The notes: generated by a model not told the origin, from the sequence alone. A stretch of 64,000 nt of DNA from UPXZ01 sp964634605 (GCA_964634605.1 CAZWLJ010000003.1:1-64000), one strand, 5' to 3'. Positions 37,301 to 45,704 are shown, counted from the first letter of the stretch. Program-made: numbers and translations.

Positions 37301-37711
37301 AGCAAGGACGGCGAAAAAGTCACATTGTCGAGGTTGAATTACCTGGGTGAACTAACTGAGGTGGATGCTGTCACTTTCCCGTACATGGAGCAAAACATGA
37401 GCTACTCGCGGGTACCTGATGGCAGCAGTTTGTGGTATGTAACCTCACCGACCTGCAACCTGACCAACGGCAACTGGTCAGCAACGGAAGATATCCGCAT
37501 GACTGCCCGGATTTACCCTACTCTGGTTGACAACCGGTTCACTGTTGAAAATGCACGCACTGATTACCTGCAGGTCATTGACCTGACAGGCAAAATAATA
37601 CTGAATCAGAAATGTAACAATGAAACAACGGTAGTGGAAGCAGGCCATTTGAAGCCCGGAGTCTACATACTAATTGCAGGAACTGAGAAATTCAGATTTA
37701 TCAAAAAATAA
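34316..37711 (+). CDS. CotH-kinase and lamin-tail-domain protein with T9SS signal
   Basis: An 1131-residue secreted protein. Signal peptide about 1-20. A lamin-tail domain (LKINELMTNN, then YNYSMWVELYN) spans about 20-160. A chitobiase/FN3-like module near 170-240 contains YYTLNGAEPTRNHTRY. The CotH domain (about 255-620) has the block beginning GIQNLRERSDEDF and the metal/ATP-type block WRWILYDTDFGYNIW. A jelly-roll-like module near 705-860 has YFRKNISI and VSTSVDDGAAVYVNGTEVG-like content. A second lamin-tail domain (VVINEIVASN) and a C-terminal T9SS sorting segment (YLQVIDLTGKIIL, GVYILIAG) close it. CotH enzymes are atypical protein kinases in spore formers; activity here is not known. 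Likely anchored or released at the cell surface. Confidence 0.88.
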   Translation: MNKHVSLFLFIFIPQLLISQLKINELMTNNVSAVLDDSYNYSMWVELYNTSTTTSYNQSLCYFTDDLTQPKKWQPSSKLIGPRGYTVLWFERNDRAGHASFKLKPAGGVLYMLNQSGQVIDNVIYPEQYRNISYGRTTDGGFEWGYFEQHSSGASNNGKARASERCAKPEFHTQGGFYKSPITVSLASPMTGDTIYYTLNGAEPTRNHTRYTPGTSISVNNTSVIRARCFSRNKLSSDITSCTYFIGERNFRLPVVSVVTEQKNLTDNTIGIYVVGTNGIVGNGMNTPANWNQDWDRAANIELYDTTNTSQVNQEVDIRIAGGWTRMNGQKSLILNPTNKYGENKFEYDFFRASKPGMKYRSILFRNSGNDFDHSMLRDGFMQSIVMKRMNLDCIAYEPAVCFMNGVYYGIQNLRERSDEDFVYSNYGYDEEDIILLESWKMSNNSEFLKLSNYITNNDITQKAVYDQVCEMMDIDNFMDYFLTEIYLRNTDWPHNNVKTWKKKEGGKWRWILYDTDFGYNIWNNDHTHNTLTWALGEQAGTLPADAPWSTLLLRRLVLNDTFRKRFIDKFAIQMSSTFEATRANAILDSLAAKIAAEIVYHKSKWGSGRDFNADLSIMKGFSVNRPISMMNFIGARFLNNPGTAEIQISSNNPKATYRYNSEIIQDARINLKHFKNQAYNLEANTIPGYTFKQWEIQSNVSSQYLIPNGSIWKYWDGNAMPASNWYSAGYSDSGWKSGTAPLGYGSLGHSTTISYGSDSNNKYPTAYFRKNISITNLASKDNFVISTSVDDGAAVYVNGTEVGRVNMPAGALTYNTYSTTYNNGVTGIFNVPKNLLNEGDNLIAVEVHQTSANSSDLIFNLQFTCNSTGVNQVISSPVYTSVVSGSVGIRAIYEKNQGEDPDKDLDVVINEIVASNTLSADEYGDKDDYLEIYNNGSNAVNIGGWYISDTPANQTLYQIPASNPALTTIPAKGRLVIWADGEPLQGILHADFKLSKDGEKVTLSRLNYLGELTEVDAVTFPYMEQNMSYSRVPDGSSLWYVTSPTCNLTNGNWSATEDIRMTARIYPTLVDNRFTVENARTDYLQVIDLTGKIILNQKCNNETTVVEAGHLKPGVYILIAGTEKFRFIKK

Positions 37712-37723
37712 TCTGGTCTGCTG

Positions 37724-37775
37724 AATAATAAGAAAAATCCATATCTCGAATGAGATATGGATTTTTCTTATTATT
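37724..37775. terminator. Bidirectional terminator, 24-bp perfect stem
   Basis: Between convergent genes. The left arm 37724-37747 and right arm 37752-37775 are perfectly complementary around a GAAT tetraloop. A- and T-rich outer parts give U-tracts in both directions. The stop codon of rlhA lies inside the right arm. Confidence 0.9.
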
Positions 37776-39597
37776 TTCGTTTAAGCACCAGCATCTGACA
37801 TTTTCGGCAGTCGAATTTCAGCTGAAACTGCTGATCCTTGTACGAAATGTAAAGAGGTTCTTTGAATGTAGCTTTATATCCTTCTTTCGGACACCAGCCC
37901 AGGGAGTATTTGATGCAATGCCTGCAAAACATAAGCGGCACTCCGGGTTCGGCATGGACTTCAAATCCGGGCATGACCTCTTCCACTCCATGCTGCAGGT
38001 AAAATTCACGGGCCCGTTCGTTGGTGACATTGCCCAGGTAGGTCAGTTTCTTTTCCGGAAATACAGCATCGCTGTTGGCTGGTCTTCTTTTTCCTGTCAC
38101 GTAAGTTTTACGGCGTTTTTCGTCGAGCAATTCAATTGCCTGCCTCCGCCATTCGTTGAGTACCGAAGCCGGTAAGAACCAGGGCGATTTAACCGAAATA
38201 TCAACGTTACGAGCTGTATAAATGGTATTTCCGAGTTTTGTCAGCTGACTTTCGATGGTTTGTATGGCACGCTCAGCATTATTTGCCGGTTGCTTTTCGG
38301 AAACAAATTCACGAATCACCGACAAGCCTTCTTCATCCGTTATTTGTATTGAGAAACCTTCCGAAGTCTCAGAAAACAAAATATCAACTCCGATTTTTCG
38401 TTCGGAGGTTTTACCTGACAAAACTTTATCAAATTCCTGATCGTGATTCCGAAAAAGGAATGTGTTTCGATCCATTTCAGGCATTTCGGCCGGAAAGACT
38501 TTCCGTCCTTCCACCCTGTTGACCCTGAAGCCTTTCAGAATTCCGTCGCGGGTGAGGAAACACAGTCCGTCGCCGTTGTGAATTTCTTTTTCTGTTTTTA
38601 TTTCGATAAACTGAGCGGAAATATAAGTCACTGTTCCGATTTCCTCTCCGATTGACTTGGGCGTTTCAGGCTGGCTGATATCCTGTTGGCGTCCGTTCAG
38701 GAAATAATCGGTGGCGCTCCTTCTGAAACTTTTGTCAGGATTGGGTTCGAAAAAGAATGTTGTCGTTCCCGAGGAAGATTTTCTGACATCTTTTCTATAT
38801 TCCAGAATAGCATCCATTTTCTTTCGGTAAAAAGCCGTAATATTTTTCACATAATCGGCATCCTTGAGTCTGCCTTCAATTTTAAATGAACTTACCCCGG
38901 CATCAATCAACTCCTCCAGGTGGTCGGACAAATCGAGGTCTTTCAGCGAAAGCAAATGCCTGTTTTTCACCAGCACCTGTCCGTCACTGTCTGTCAGCTG
39001 GTAAGGCAAACGGCAGTATTGGGCACATTCGCCGCGATTAGCGCTGCGTCCAGTCATTGCCTGACTTATGTAGCATTGTCCGCTGTAGCTTACACACAGT
39101 GCTCCGTGAACAAAGCACTCCAGTTCCACATCGGTTTTATCGTGTATTTCCCTGATTTGCCGGAGTGTGAGTTCGCGGGCCAGCACTACTCTCGAAAAAC
39201 CGGCATCCTGAAGAAACCGGACCTTTTCCACAGTCCGGTTATCGGTCTGTGTACTGGCGTGAAGTTCTATAGGCGGCAAATCCAGTTGCAAAATACCCAT
39301 ATCCTGAACAATCAGGGCATCCGTCCCTATTTCGTACAACTGGTGTATAAGTTTTTCGGCTTCAGTGAGCTGACTGTCGGTTAGGACGGTATTCAATGCC
39401 ACCAGCACCTTGCTGCGGTAACGGTGAGCATAGGAAATAAGCTGCCCGATATCAGCAACGGTATTTCCTGCAGCAGCCCGTGCGCTGAACATCGGCGCAC
39501 CTATATAAACAGCGTCAGCGCCGTGATTGATGGCAGCCAGACCGCATTCCAGGTTTTTGGCAGGTGCGAGAAGTTCAATATTTCGCATTAATTTCAT
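37771..39597 (-). CDS. rlhA: 23S rRNA 5-hydroxycytidine synthase, U32 family
   Basis: Peptidase-U32-like enzyme that in E. coli (RlhA/YdcP) makes 5-hydroxycytidine at 23S position 2501. The 608-residue protein follows the E. coli form end to end from memory: ELLAPAKNLECGLAAINHGADAVYIG, IELHASTQTDNRTVEK, HGALCVSYSGQCYISQAMTGRSANRG with its conserved cysteines, then FKIEGRLKD, a DUF3656-type C-terminal half and a final KFDCRKC segment. The ATG at 39597 overlaps the stop of the upstream gene (ATGA), supporting that start; another ATG lies at 39588. It is probably translationally coupled to the zinc-ribbon membrane-protein gene. Confidence 0.88.
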   Translation of the reverse strand: MKLMRNIELLAPAKNLECGLAAINHGADAVYIGAPMFSARAAAGNTVADIGQLISYAHRYRSKVLVALNTVLTDSQLTEAEKLIHQLYEIGTDALIVQDMGILQLDLPPIELHASTQTDNRTVEKVRFLQDAGFSRVVLARELTLRQIREIHDKTDVELECFVHGALCVSYSGQCYISQAMTGRSANRGECAQYCRLPYQLTDSDGQVLVKNRHLLSLKDLDLSDHLEELIDAGVSSFKIEGRLKDADYVKNITAFYRKKMDAILEYRKDVRKSSSGTTTFFFEPNPDKSFRRSATDYFLNGRQQDISQPETPKSIGEEIGTVTYISAQFIEIKTEKEIHNGDGLCFLTRDGILKGFRVNRVEGRKVFPAEMPEMDRNTFLFRNHDQEFDKVLSGKTSERKIGVDILFSETSEGFSIQITDEEGLSVIREFVSEKQPANNAERAIQTIESQLTKLGNTIYTARNVDISVKSPWFLPASVLNEWRRQAIELLDEKRRKTYVTGKRRPANSDAVFPEKKLTYLGNVTNERAREFYLQHGVEEVMPGFEVHAEPGVPLMFCRHCIKYSLGWCPKEGYKATFKEPLYISYKDQQFQLKFDCRKCQMLVLKRK

Positions 39598-40424
39598 TTT
39601 TCTTCCCAATATTCATTTTTACTGTATTCCAGCACCTGTTCTTTGGTTACAAGAGGTTTCCAGTGGGGGTCTTGCTTAAAAAAAGTATCTTTCAGAACGA
39701 AATTACCGAACTTTTCTGTTTTATCCATTGTAGCAAATTCATCAAGCTGATTTTCAATGATGTATTTTTCTTCCGTTTCATAATCTGACTTCAGCTCGTC
39801 TCTCCATACATCAGAAGCACAATACATACACTCCCGGGCATTTGCTGCAATCATTCCGCAAACTTTGCACGTTTGCAAATCTTTAAACAATCCATCGATG
39901 TAATTATAATCAAGACCCGGAAATGTACGTGGAATTGTTTTCAGCAAGTTATACCAATTACCCAATGATTTCTTTATGGCAATATTTTTACGACCTTTTA
40001 ATCTTAGCTTTTGCTTTGTTTTATCAAACGCAGCATCATTAAATTCCATCCAGCTGTATGAGAATTGTTTATCATTTTTTATGATAGTAAATCCGCTCAT
40101 ATCAACGGTTGAAAGATATGTAAGTTTATTTGCAGATAGCTTAATCCAGATATTCAGACCAAATCTGGTTATAAATATTATGCCAATTGTAACCCCGGTT
40201 AAAATCAATCCTGCATAAGAAGCTTTCAATGACTCATTAAACGAATGAAAAAATAAATAATCTGAAAAAAATAAAGATACGATTATCAGCAGATATAAAT
40301 AATTCTTTTTATTCAGTTGAGATTTTAATTCTTTACGATCTGAAATAGCATTGAAAAGTGAGAGTAAAAGGCTAAATAACGAGTAAAAAATGCCAAGAAA
40401 AATCAGGATATTCATATACTTCAT
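39594..40424 (-). CDS. Membrane protein with a CxxC-CxxC zinc ribbon, unknown function
   Basis: A 276-residue protein not recognised. Helices at about residues 4-26, 42-60 and 68-90 are followed by a soluble domain whose strands (LTYLSTVDMSGFTI, WMEFNDAAFD) suggest a PH-like or DUF-type fold. A zinc-ribbon motif C-x2-C (CKVC) paired with C-x2-C (CMYC), 10 residues apart, then leads into an acidic tail. A second ATG at 40415 is also possible. It begins 7 bases after metA and its stop overlaps the rlhA start, so metA, this gene and rlhA appear to be one transcription unit; no functional link is evident. Confidence 0.72.
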   Translation of the reverse strand: MKYMNILIFLGIFYSLFSLLLSLFNAISDRKELKSQLNKKNYLYLLIIVSLFFSDYLFFHSFNESLKASYAGLILTGVTIGIIFITRFGLNIWIKLSANKLTYLSTVDMSGFTIIKNDKQFSYSWMEFNDAAFDKTKQKLRLKGRKNIAIKKSLGNWYNLLKTIPRTFPGLDYNYIDGLFKDLQTCKVCGMIAANARECMYCASDVWRDELKSDYETEEKYIIENQLDEFATMDKTEKFGNFVLKDTFFKQDPHWKPLVTKEQVLEYSKNEYWEEK

Positions 40425-40431
40425 GACAAAA

Positions 40432-41349
40432 TTATTTGATATTAGCCAAATCGTATGGCGTTTCCTGATACACGAAATAGTTCAGCCAGTTGGTGAAGAG
40501 CAGATTCGCGTGACTTCGCCAGAGCACTACAGGTTCGTTTGCAGGGTTGTTTTCGCGGTAGTAATTTACAGGAATTTTTATGGGTAAGCCTTTTTTCACA
40601 TCGCGTTTATATTCGGTATCGAGTGTACCGGCTGAATATTCCGAATGTCCGGTAATGAAAAAATCACGTCCGTTACGTGCCATGACCATATAGACACCGG
40701 ATTCCTCCGATTCCGAGAGCAATGTAAGTTCGGGTACTTTCAGAATATCTTCCCTCCGGATTTCGGTATGCCGGCTGTGAGGAACATAAAACACATCGTC
40801 GAAGCCCCTGAAAATCGGATTAAGTTTATCGTAAATCCTGTGTTCGAAAACACCAAACATTTTTTCGGGGAGCGGATATTTCGGAATATTATAGAAATGA
40901 TGCAACCCGGCCTGAGCCGCCCAGCAAATATACAGGGTTGAAGTCACGTGATGGTGTGCCCAGTCGAAAATATCGGTCACCTCCTTCCAGTATTTAACTT
41001 CTTCATATTCGAGCTGTTCCACCGGAGCTCCGGTGATAATCATACCGTCATAGTTGCTTTTTCTGATTTCGTCGAAATTCCTGTAAAACGCCATCATGTG
41101 CTCGATGGGTGTATTTTTGGAAGTATGGCTTTTCAGACGCAAAAAGTCAATCTCAATCTGCAGGGGCGAATTGGAGAGCAGACGGATCAGATCCGTTTCG
41201 GTCGTAATTTTAAGCGGCATCAGATTGAGAATCACTATTTTAAGCGGTCTGATTTCCTGACTTTGCGCCCGCTCGGTATCCATTACAAAGATATTTTCTT
41301 TGCGCAAAGCTTCAACGGCCGGTAGTGTGATTGGAATATTTAATGGCAT
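40432..41349 (-). CDS. metA: Homoserine O-acetyltransferase, MetA family
   Basis: Activates homoserine for methionine synthesis. The 305-residue protein matches MetA numbering exactly: nucleophile Cys142 in LYICWAAQAGLHH, and catalytic His235 and Glu237 in FITGHSEYSAG. Residue 111, which selects the acyl donor, is Glu (GAPVE, 107-111). In characterised MetA enzymes Glu111 goes with acetyl-CoA and Gly111 with succinyl-CoA, so I call it an acetyltransferase despite its family name. I see no SAM riboswitch in the 67 bases upstream. It lies in the run porin, solute-binding protein, metA, zinc-ribbon protein, rlhA. Confidence 0.93.
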   Translation of the reverse strand: MPLNIPITLPAVEALRKENIFVMDTERAQSQEIRPLKIVILNLMPLKITTETDLIRLLSNSPLQIEIDFLRLKSHTSKNTPIEHMMAFYRNFDEIRKSNYDGMIITGAPVEQLEYEEVKYWKEVTDIFDWAHHHVTSTLYICWAAQAGLHHFYNIPKYPLPEKMFGVFEHRIYDKLNPIFRGFDDVFYVPHSRHTEIRREDILKVPELTLLSESEESGVYMVMARNGRDFFITGHSEYSAGTLDTEYKRDVKKGLPIKIPVNYYRENNPANEPVVLWRSHANLLFTNWLNYFVYQETPYDLANIK

Positions 41350-41416
41350 TTTTACAGTTGATAGTTTACATTTTTTGAGTAAAAAAGAGCATAAAAAATC
41401 TTATTTGGGTAAACAA

Positions 41417-42238
41417 TCAGTAATATTTTCTAAAAATGTTCCAGTAATCATCAGACTGCAAAAAATGATTCAGAAATTCATTTGTATCCTGCAGCAATCT
41501 GAGCGACTTCTTATTCACTGCCCATGAATACTGCTGATTGAAGCCAACGGGTAATGAATAATCGATATTCTGATATTCTTCGCTCAGTTTCCGGGCTTGC
41601 AGTTCGTCGCAAATGGTAAATCTGATTTTTCCATCGGAAACTGCTTTTACCAGTTTTTCGGAGGTGACCGATTCCAGTTCCACAATCTGAATAGTATCCG
41701 ATATCTCGTTCGATAAATTTTTCAGACGCATCTTAAAGGGTGATCCTCCGGCCAGGTAAATTTTCTGATTGGCCAGAAAATAATGATTTACAATCAGCGT
41801 ATCATCAGGCAGGCTGTCATTTGCTTTCCGCTGTATCAGCATCTGCCTCGAATTCAGAAAAGGAACACTCAGGTTCACCTTTTTTTTGATTTCAGTTGTA
41901 TTTGGGATATTGCAGGCTATGAGGTCGTACCTGTCATGCAATAAACCCGAAATAGCCGAATCCAGATTGTTTACCACATTTATTTCCAGTTTCAGTCCCT
42001 TCGAATCGGCGAAAGCCTTTACCATTTCGTAGTTGAATCCTTCTGCCTTATTATTGCCCAGGATAAAACCTGTTCTGCTTTTTTCGGTTGCCACGCGCAA
42101 CTTTCCTTTTGCTTGAATGGCTTCCAGACCTTCCTGTGTGTTTTTCGAATGGATTTTGAAACCAATGAAAACCAAAAGAACAATGACAGCGATTAATGTT
42201 CCCAGTCTGGCTGCAACTTTCAGTTTTCGGTTTTTCAT
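41417..42238 (-). CDS. Membrane-anchored family-3 solute-binding protein
   Basis: A 273-residue periplasmic-binding-type protein. A positively charged start and one helix (about 11-27) anchor it. An SBP_bac_3 domain follows: KLRVATEKSRTGFI, AEGFNYEMVKAFAD, YDLIACNIPNTTEIKKKV and DGKIRFTICDE. This resembles the amino-acid-binding half of MltF but without the lytic transglycosylase domain. There is no permease or ATPase gene nearby, so it may be a sensor or regulator rather than an ABC transporter part. It starts 6 bases after the porin gene and is probably co-transcribed with it. The ligand is unknown. Confidence 0.8.
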   Translation of the reverse strand: MKNRKLKVAARLGTLIAVIVLLVFIGFKIHSKNTQEGLEAIQAKGKLRVATEKSRTGFILGNNKAEGFNYEMVKAFADSKGLKLEINVVNNLDSAISGLLHDRYDLIACNIPNTTEIKKKVNLSVPFLNSRQMLIQRKANDSLPDDTLIVNHYFLANQKIYLAGGSPFKMRLKNLSNEISDTIQIVELESVTSEKLVKAVSDGKIRFTICDELQARKLSEEYQNIDYSLPVGFNQQYSWAVNKKSLRLLQDTNEFLNHFLQSDDYWNIFRKYY

Positions 42239-42244
42239 AAGAAA

Positions 42245-44137
42245 TTAATTGTAAAAATTCCATGAAAGCCCCATCTTCAACATGGGGGGATTGATCGGAT
42301 AATCCGGCATATGAAAACCCCAGCCTTTCAGAAAATACCTTCCTACATTATTGTATTCAAAAAAGAACCGGGCTTTTTTCAGATGAAAATTGGCGTATGC
42401 GCTCAAGACCGGATAATTGCCAATTTCTACATTCTTCTGATTGTAGAACTGCCCCGTAGCAGGCATGTATGCCGGTGCAAAATAGCTGGTATGGTATCTG
42501 ACACTGACTCCAAACTGCGGATACAGGTCAACAAACCACTTATCGTGATAGTATAAATTGTGATACAGGGTAAGCATAGGCAGCGGTAAAACATCCTGAC
42601 TGGAACTGACCTGATAAACCACGTTGTTTTCGAGTGTGAAAGGTCCCACACTCACATCCTGCTTCAAATCAGCCGACAATACCTGTACGCTACCGTCGTG
42701 CTGCACAGGGATGGCGTTTTCGTTGAAATAAATCAGGTTGGTGAGGTTATCCACGGCTACGTTCAGCCTGGTTTTTCGTTTTGGCAGCGAAAAAGTTCCG
42801 CCTACATGTGTTTTATACATTTTAGTAAAATTATTCTCCCACCTGAAATGATTGGAGTAATAATTCTGAATAAAATAAGAAGGCTCCTCGTTTCTCACAT
42901 AAGCACTGGCTGCGAGCATCACGTCTTCCCTGAAAACCCTGAAATTTCCTTCGGCTTTTCCCTCCAGTCTGAATTCGCCCAACTTGTAGCCAATCAGATA
43001 GATATCACCCAGTATCGAATACCTCAGGTTTGTACCGCGTGATTTGGACAGAATACCTCCTACCCTTGTATTGGATCTGGTGTCTTTCTGCAACAGGCTG
43101 TCTTTGAAGGAAGTAAACTGCTGCACTTCGTTTTCGACATAGCCTGTCAGCCCGAACTTCATCCACCGGTTGAATTCTTCTGCCAGATTTATCGACACCA
43201 GATTTGTCAGTGTGCGTACCGCAGCCGTATCGTTTGTATTGTTGATTGAGTCGAACGAGTTCAGGTAGTACGATTCTTCAAGCGAGGGCTCGAAATACCT
43301 CTTTTTCATCTCTTCAAACTTTATCATGTGTCCGAAGCGTGTTACGGGTACGTATTCATAGGTTGTTGAATCTTCGCTGACTTTAACTTCGCGATTGAAA
43401 CCGATGCTGTAGTTGTGATTATAGTAAAAAGTATTTTTCCGGAACACCGAATATCCATGAATATTAACAGGCATATCTTTTGTCTGAACGTCGACATTCG
43501 GGTTATTAAGCAGTTCAAGGCTGCTCAGTCCTCCGTTTTCGTGGTTGAAATGATTATTCACGGCTGCCAGTCCGTAGGCCGAATAATGTTTACCTGCATA
43601 CCTGCCGAAAATGCTTCCCGTAAACCGTTGTGCTGCCTGATTAGCATATCTCCCTTTTGAATTGAGATAATCCAGATTCAATCCAAAGTTGGCCTTTTTA
43701 GACGGACTGCCCGTATAGAGAAATTTAACCTGTTCCTCCTTGCTGTTAGCGGGACCCCCTGTGAGGTAAGTGAGATTGGTGTAAGGGAAATTGGCATCGT
43801 AAAACAACGCAGATGAAAGGTCCATCAGATAAGGTTTGTATGAATCTTCAAACATAAAATCGGAGCCCTGCGGGCGTCTCATGTAAATTTTCGACTGCAG
43901 GGGCGATCCGTAATTGGCATTGTACGAGTTGTCGGTGCTGAACCGTTCGATAATGTTATTTTCCTGAAAATTAAGACGGGCAGTATCCAGAGCAACCGTA
44001 TCGGCTATAGCAAATTGCTCATCGATGTGCCACGATTTCACAAACTTGTTTTTCACCTGATTTTTAATCACCGGGCTCTGGGCCAGAAGCGAGCCGGTAT
44101 AAAGAGTCAGTCCAAAAAGCAGAAAAATTTTCTTCAT
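42245..44137 (-). CDS. Putative outer-membrane porin, Porin_10 type
   Basis: A 630-residue outer-membrane protein with signal peptide 1-19 (GLTLYTGSLLAQ). The opening region (VALDTARLNFQENNIIERFS, NYGSPLQSKIYMRRP, FYDANFPYTNLTYLTGG) is the conserved head of the large Bacteroidota putative-porin family, followed by many amphipathic strands. The C-terminus (MLKMGLSWNFYN) ends in an aromatic strand. The natural substrate is unknown. It is first in the minus-strand run that continues with the solute-binding protein; a -7 box lies about 30 bases upstream. Confidence 0.85.
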   Translation of the reverse strand: MKKIFLLFGLTLYTGSLLAQSPVIKNQVKNKFVKSWHIDEQFAIADTVALDTARLNFQENNIIERFSTDNSYNANYGSPLQSKIYMRRPQGSDFMFEDSYKPYLMDLSSALFYDANFPYTNLTYLTGGPANSKEEQVKFLYTGSPSKKANFGLNLDYLNSKGRYANQAAQRFTGSIFGRYAGKHYSAYGLAAVNNHFNHENGGLSSLELLNNPNVDVQTKDMPVNIHGYSVFRKNTFYYNHNYSIGFNREVKVSEDSTTYEYVPVTRFGHMIKFEEMKKRYFEPSLEESYYLNSFDSINNTNDTAAVRTLTNLVSINLAEEFNRWMKFGLTGYVENEVQQFTSFKDSLLQKDTRSNTRVGGILSKSRGTNLRYSILGDIYLIGYKLGEFRLEGKAEGNFRVFREDVMLAASAYVRNEEPSYFIQNYYSNHFRWENNFTKMYKTHVGGTFSLPKRKTRLNVAVDNLTNLIYFNENAIPVQHDGSVQVLSADLKQDVSVGPFTLENNVVYQVSSSQDVLPLPMLTLYHNLYYHDKWFVDLYPQFGVSVRYHTSYFAPAYMPATGQFYNQKNVEIGNYPVLSAYANFHLKKARFFFEYNNVGRYFLKGWGFHMPDYPINPPMLKMGLSWNFYN

Positions 44138-44165
44138 CAGGTATTCCTATGCGTTTATAAAGTCG

Positions 44166-44173
44166 CAAAGATA
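44166..44173 (-). promoter_or_regulatory. -7 promoter box of the porin gene
   Basis: TATCTTTG on the minus strand, 29 bases before the porin ATG. No clear TTTG 19 bases upstream. Confidence 0.45.
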
Positions 44174-44313
44174 CGAAATGAGTTTGAAAATTGAATGTTT
44201 GCTGCTTTGAAAGTTTGTTTGTTTGACAATTAATGAACAGAGTTTTACGTTTGTTAACAGCAAAAAACTTAAACCGAATCATAAAAAACACGAAAAATCA
44301 GCCCCCAAATCAT

Positions 44314-44344
44314 TTTGTCAATCAAAGAATTATTCATATCTTTG
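44314..44344 (+). promoter_or_regulatory. Promoter of rpsF-rpsR-rplI
   Basis: TTTG (44314-44317), 19 bases, TATCTTTG (44337-44344). Both boxes are perfect and lie about 55 bases before the rpsF ATG at 44399. Confidence 0.85.
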
Positions 44345-44398
44345 CACCCACTTTTATTAAAACAATTTTATAACCAAATTAAAAAGGTAAAAAACAGT

Positions 44399-44803
44399 AT
44401 GTTAAATCATTATGAAGCCGTTTTCATTTTAACTCCCGTTTTGTCTGATGTTCAGATGAAGGAAGCGGTAGATAAGTTCAAAGCTGTCATCACCGACAAC
44501 GGAGGAACTATCACAAATGAAGAAAACTGGGGCATGCGCAAGCTGGCTTACCCTATTCAAAAAAAATCGACAGGATTTTACTCCCTGTTGCAGTTCGATG
44601 TTGAACCCGCCGTAATCGCCACACTGGAAACTCAGTTCCGCCGCGACGAACGTGTACTTCGTTTCTTAACTTTCCGTCTCGACAAGTACGCTTACGAGTA
44701 CGCAGAAAAAAGAAAAAACGTGAAATCACAACCCAAAGAAGTGAAAGAAGAAAAAGCAACCAGGAAAGAAGTTAAAGAAGAAATTAAAGAAGAGGAGGTA
44801 TAA
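44399..44803 (+). CDS. rpsF: 30S ribosomal protein S6
   Basis: A 134-residue S6 that binds S18 on the 30S platform. The N-terminus NHYEAVFILTPVLSDVQ and GMRKLAYPIQKKSTGFY are S6 signatures. After residue 100 comes a charged tail rich in Lys and Glu (KEVKEEKATRKEVKEE), longer than in E. coli. The start at 44399 is set by the promoter: the alternative upstream start at 44315 lies within the promoter itself. It is followed by rpsR after 3 bases. Confidence 0.96.
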   Translation: MLNHYEAVFILTPVLSDVQMKEAVDKFKAVITDNGGTITNEENWGMRKLAYPIQKKSTGFYSLLQFDVEPAVIATLETQFRRDERVLRFLTFRLDKYAYEYAEKRKNVKSQPKEVKEEKATRKEVKEEIKEEEV

Positions 44804-44806
44804 ACC

Positions 44807-45070
44807 ATGGCACAAGGAGAAATCAGATACTTGAATCCACCGACAGTGGATGTTAAAAAGAAAAAATATTGTCGTTTCAAAAAAAGCGGGATTAAATACA
44901 TCGATTACAAAGATGCCGACTTCCTGAAAAAATTTCTGAACGAACAGGGCAAAATCCTTCCCAGAAGAATCACCGGTACATCGCTTAAATACCAGCGCAA
45001 AGTAGCTCAGGCGGTTAAAAGAGCACGCCACCTGGCATTGCTTCCTTACGTAACCGATATGATGAAATAA
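44807..45070 (+). CDS. rpsR: 30S ribosomal protein S18
   Basis: An 87-residue S18, partner of S6. It has KKKYCRFKKSGIKYIDYKDA followed by RRITGTSLKYQRKVAQAVKRARHLALLPY, both typical of S18. The single Cys near the N-terminus replaces the usual zinc-type cluster of some homologues. Gene order rpsF-rpsR-rplI is the widely conserved one; gaps are 3 and 20 bases. Confidence 0.97.
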   Translation: MAQGEIRYLNPPTVDVKKKKYCRFKKSGIKYIDYKDADFLKKFLNEQGKILPRRITGTSLKYQRKVAQAVKRARHLALLPYVTDMMK

Positions 45071-45090
45071 TTAAAAAGGAGAAAAAGATT

Positions 45091-45537
45091 ATGGAAATTA
45101 TATTAAAAGAAGATGTAATCAATTTGGGTTACAAAGGCGATATTGTAAAGGTAAAGGATGGTTACGGACGTAACTACCTGATTCCGACAAAGAAAGCCGT
45201 TATTGCAAGCAAATCGGCAGTTAAAATGCTGGAAGAAGATAACAGACAGCGCGCTCACAAGCTTGAACAAATCAAGAATGCTGCAGCGGAACTTGCTGAA
45301 AAAATCACTGCTGTCGGCAGCCTTACAATTGGAGCTAAAACAAGTTCGACCGGCAAGATTTTTGGTGCAGTAGGACCAATCCAGATAGCTGAAGCGCTTG
45401 AGAAAGCCGGAGTAACTGTTGACCGTAAAACAATAGCCGTGAAAGAAGCCATTAAGGAAACCGGCTCTTACACTGCAACTGCAAAACTTCACAAGGAAGT
45501 TTCTGTAGAAATTCCATTCGAAGTGGTTTCTGAATAA
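45091..45537 (+). CDS. rplI: 50S ribosomal protein L9
   Basis: A 148-residue L9. The N-terminal domain has the conserved LGYKGDIVKVKDGYGRNYLIP stretch (about residues 12-32), followed by a long connecting helix (about 45-75) and a C-terminal domain with GKIFGAVGPIQIAEAL. Last gene of the ribosomal operon, followed by a strong terminator. Confidence 0.97.
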   Translation: MEIILKEDVINLGYKGDIVKVKDGYGRNYLIPTKKAVIASKSAVKMLEEDNRQRAHKLEQIKNAAAELAEKITAVGSLTIGAKTSSTGKIFGAVGPIQIAEALEKAGVTVDRKTIAVKEAIKETGSYTATAKLHKEVSVEIPFEVVSE

Positions 45538-45566
45538 GAAGTTCCTTTCGATTCAAAATCCCCTGC

Positions 45567-45606
45567 AAAACCGGAATGCTCTGAATGAGTATTCCGGTTT
45601 TTCTTT
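45567..45606 (+). terminator. Terminator of the ribosomal-protein operon
   Basis: A 15-bp stem (45567-45581 with 45587-45601, one G-T pair) around a TGAAT loop, ending in a T-rich tract. Confidence 0.88.
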
Positions 45607-45673
45607 ATTCATCTGCCAGCAATATCTTTTCAGTAGTTTTTACTTATAAATCTCAGCTTTCTACTTATTTTGC

Positions 45674-45704
45674 ATTGTTATTTGATATTTCAAAGCTATA
45701 TTTG
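45674..45704 (+). promoter_or_regulatory. Promoter of the second kinase/regulator pair
   Basis: ATTG (45674-45677), 19 bases, TATATTTG (45697-45704); one mismatch in the -33 box. The ATG is 36 bases downstream. Confidence 0.55.

Noticed and set aside
41350..41416. SAM riboswitch upstream of metA
   Set aside because: Only 67 bases separate metA from the preceding gene and no suitable structure is visible.
44315..44398. Longer S6 reading frame from an upstream start
   Set aside because: The extension lies within and just after the promoter, and S6 homologues begin at NHYEAVF.
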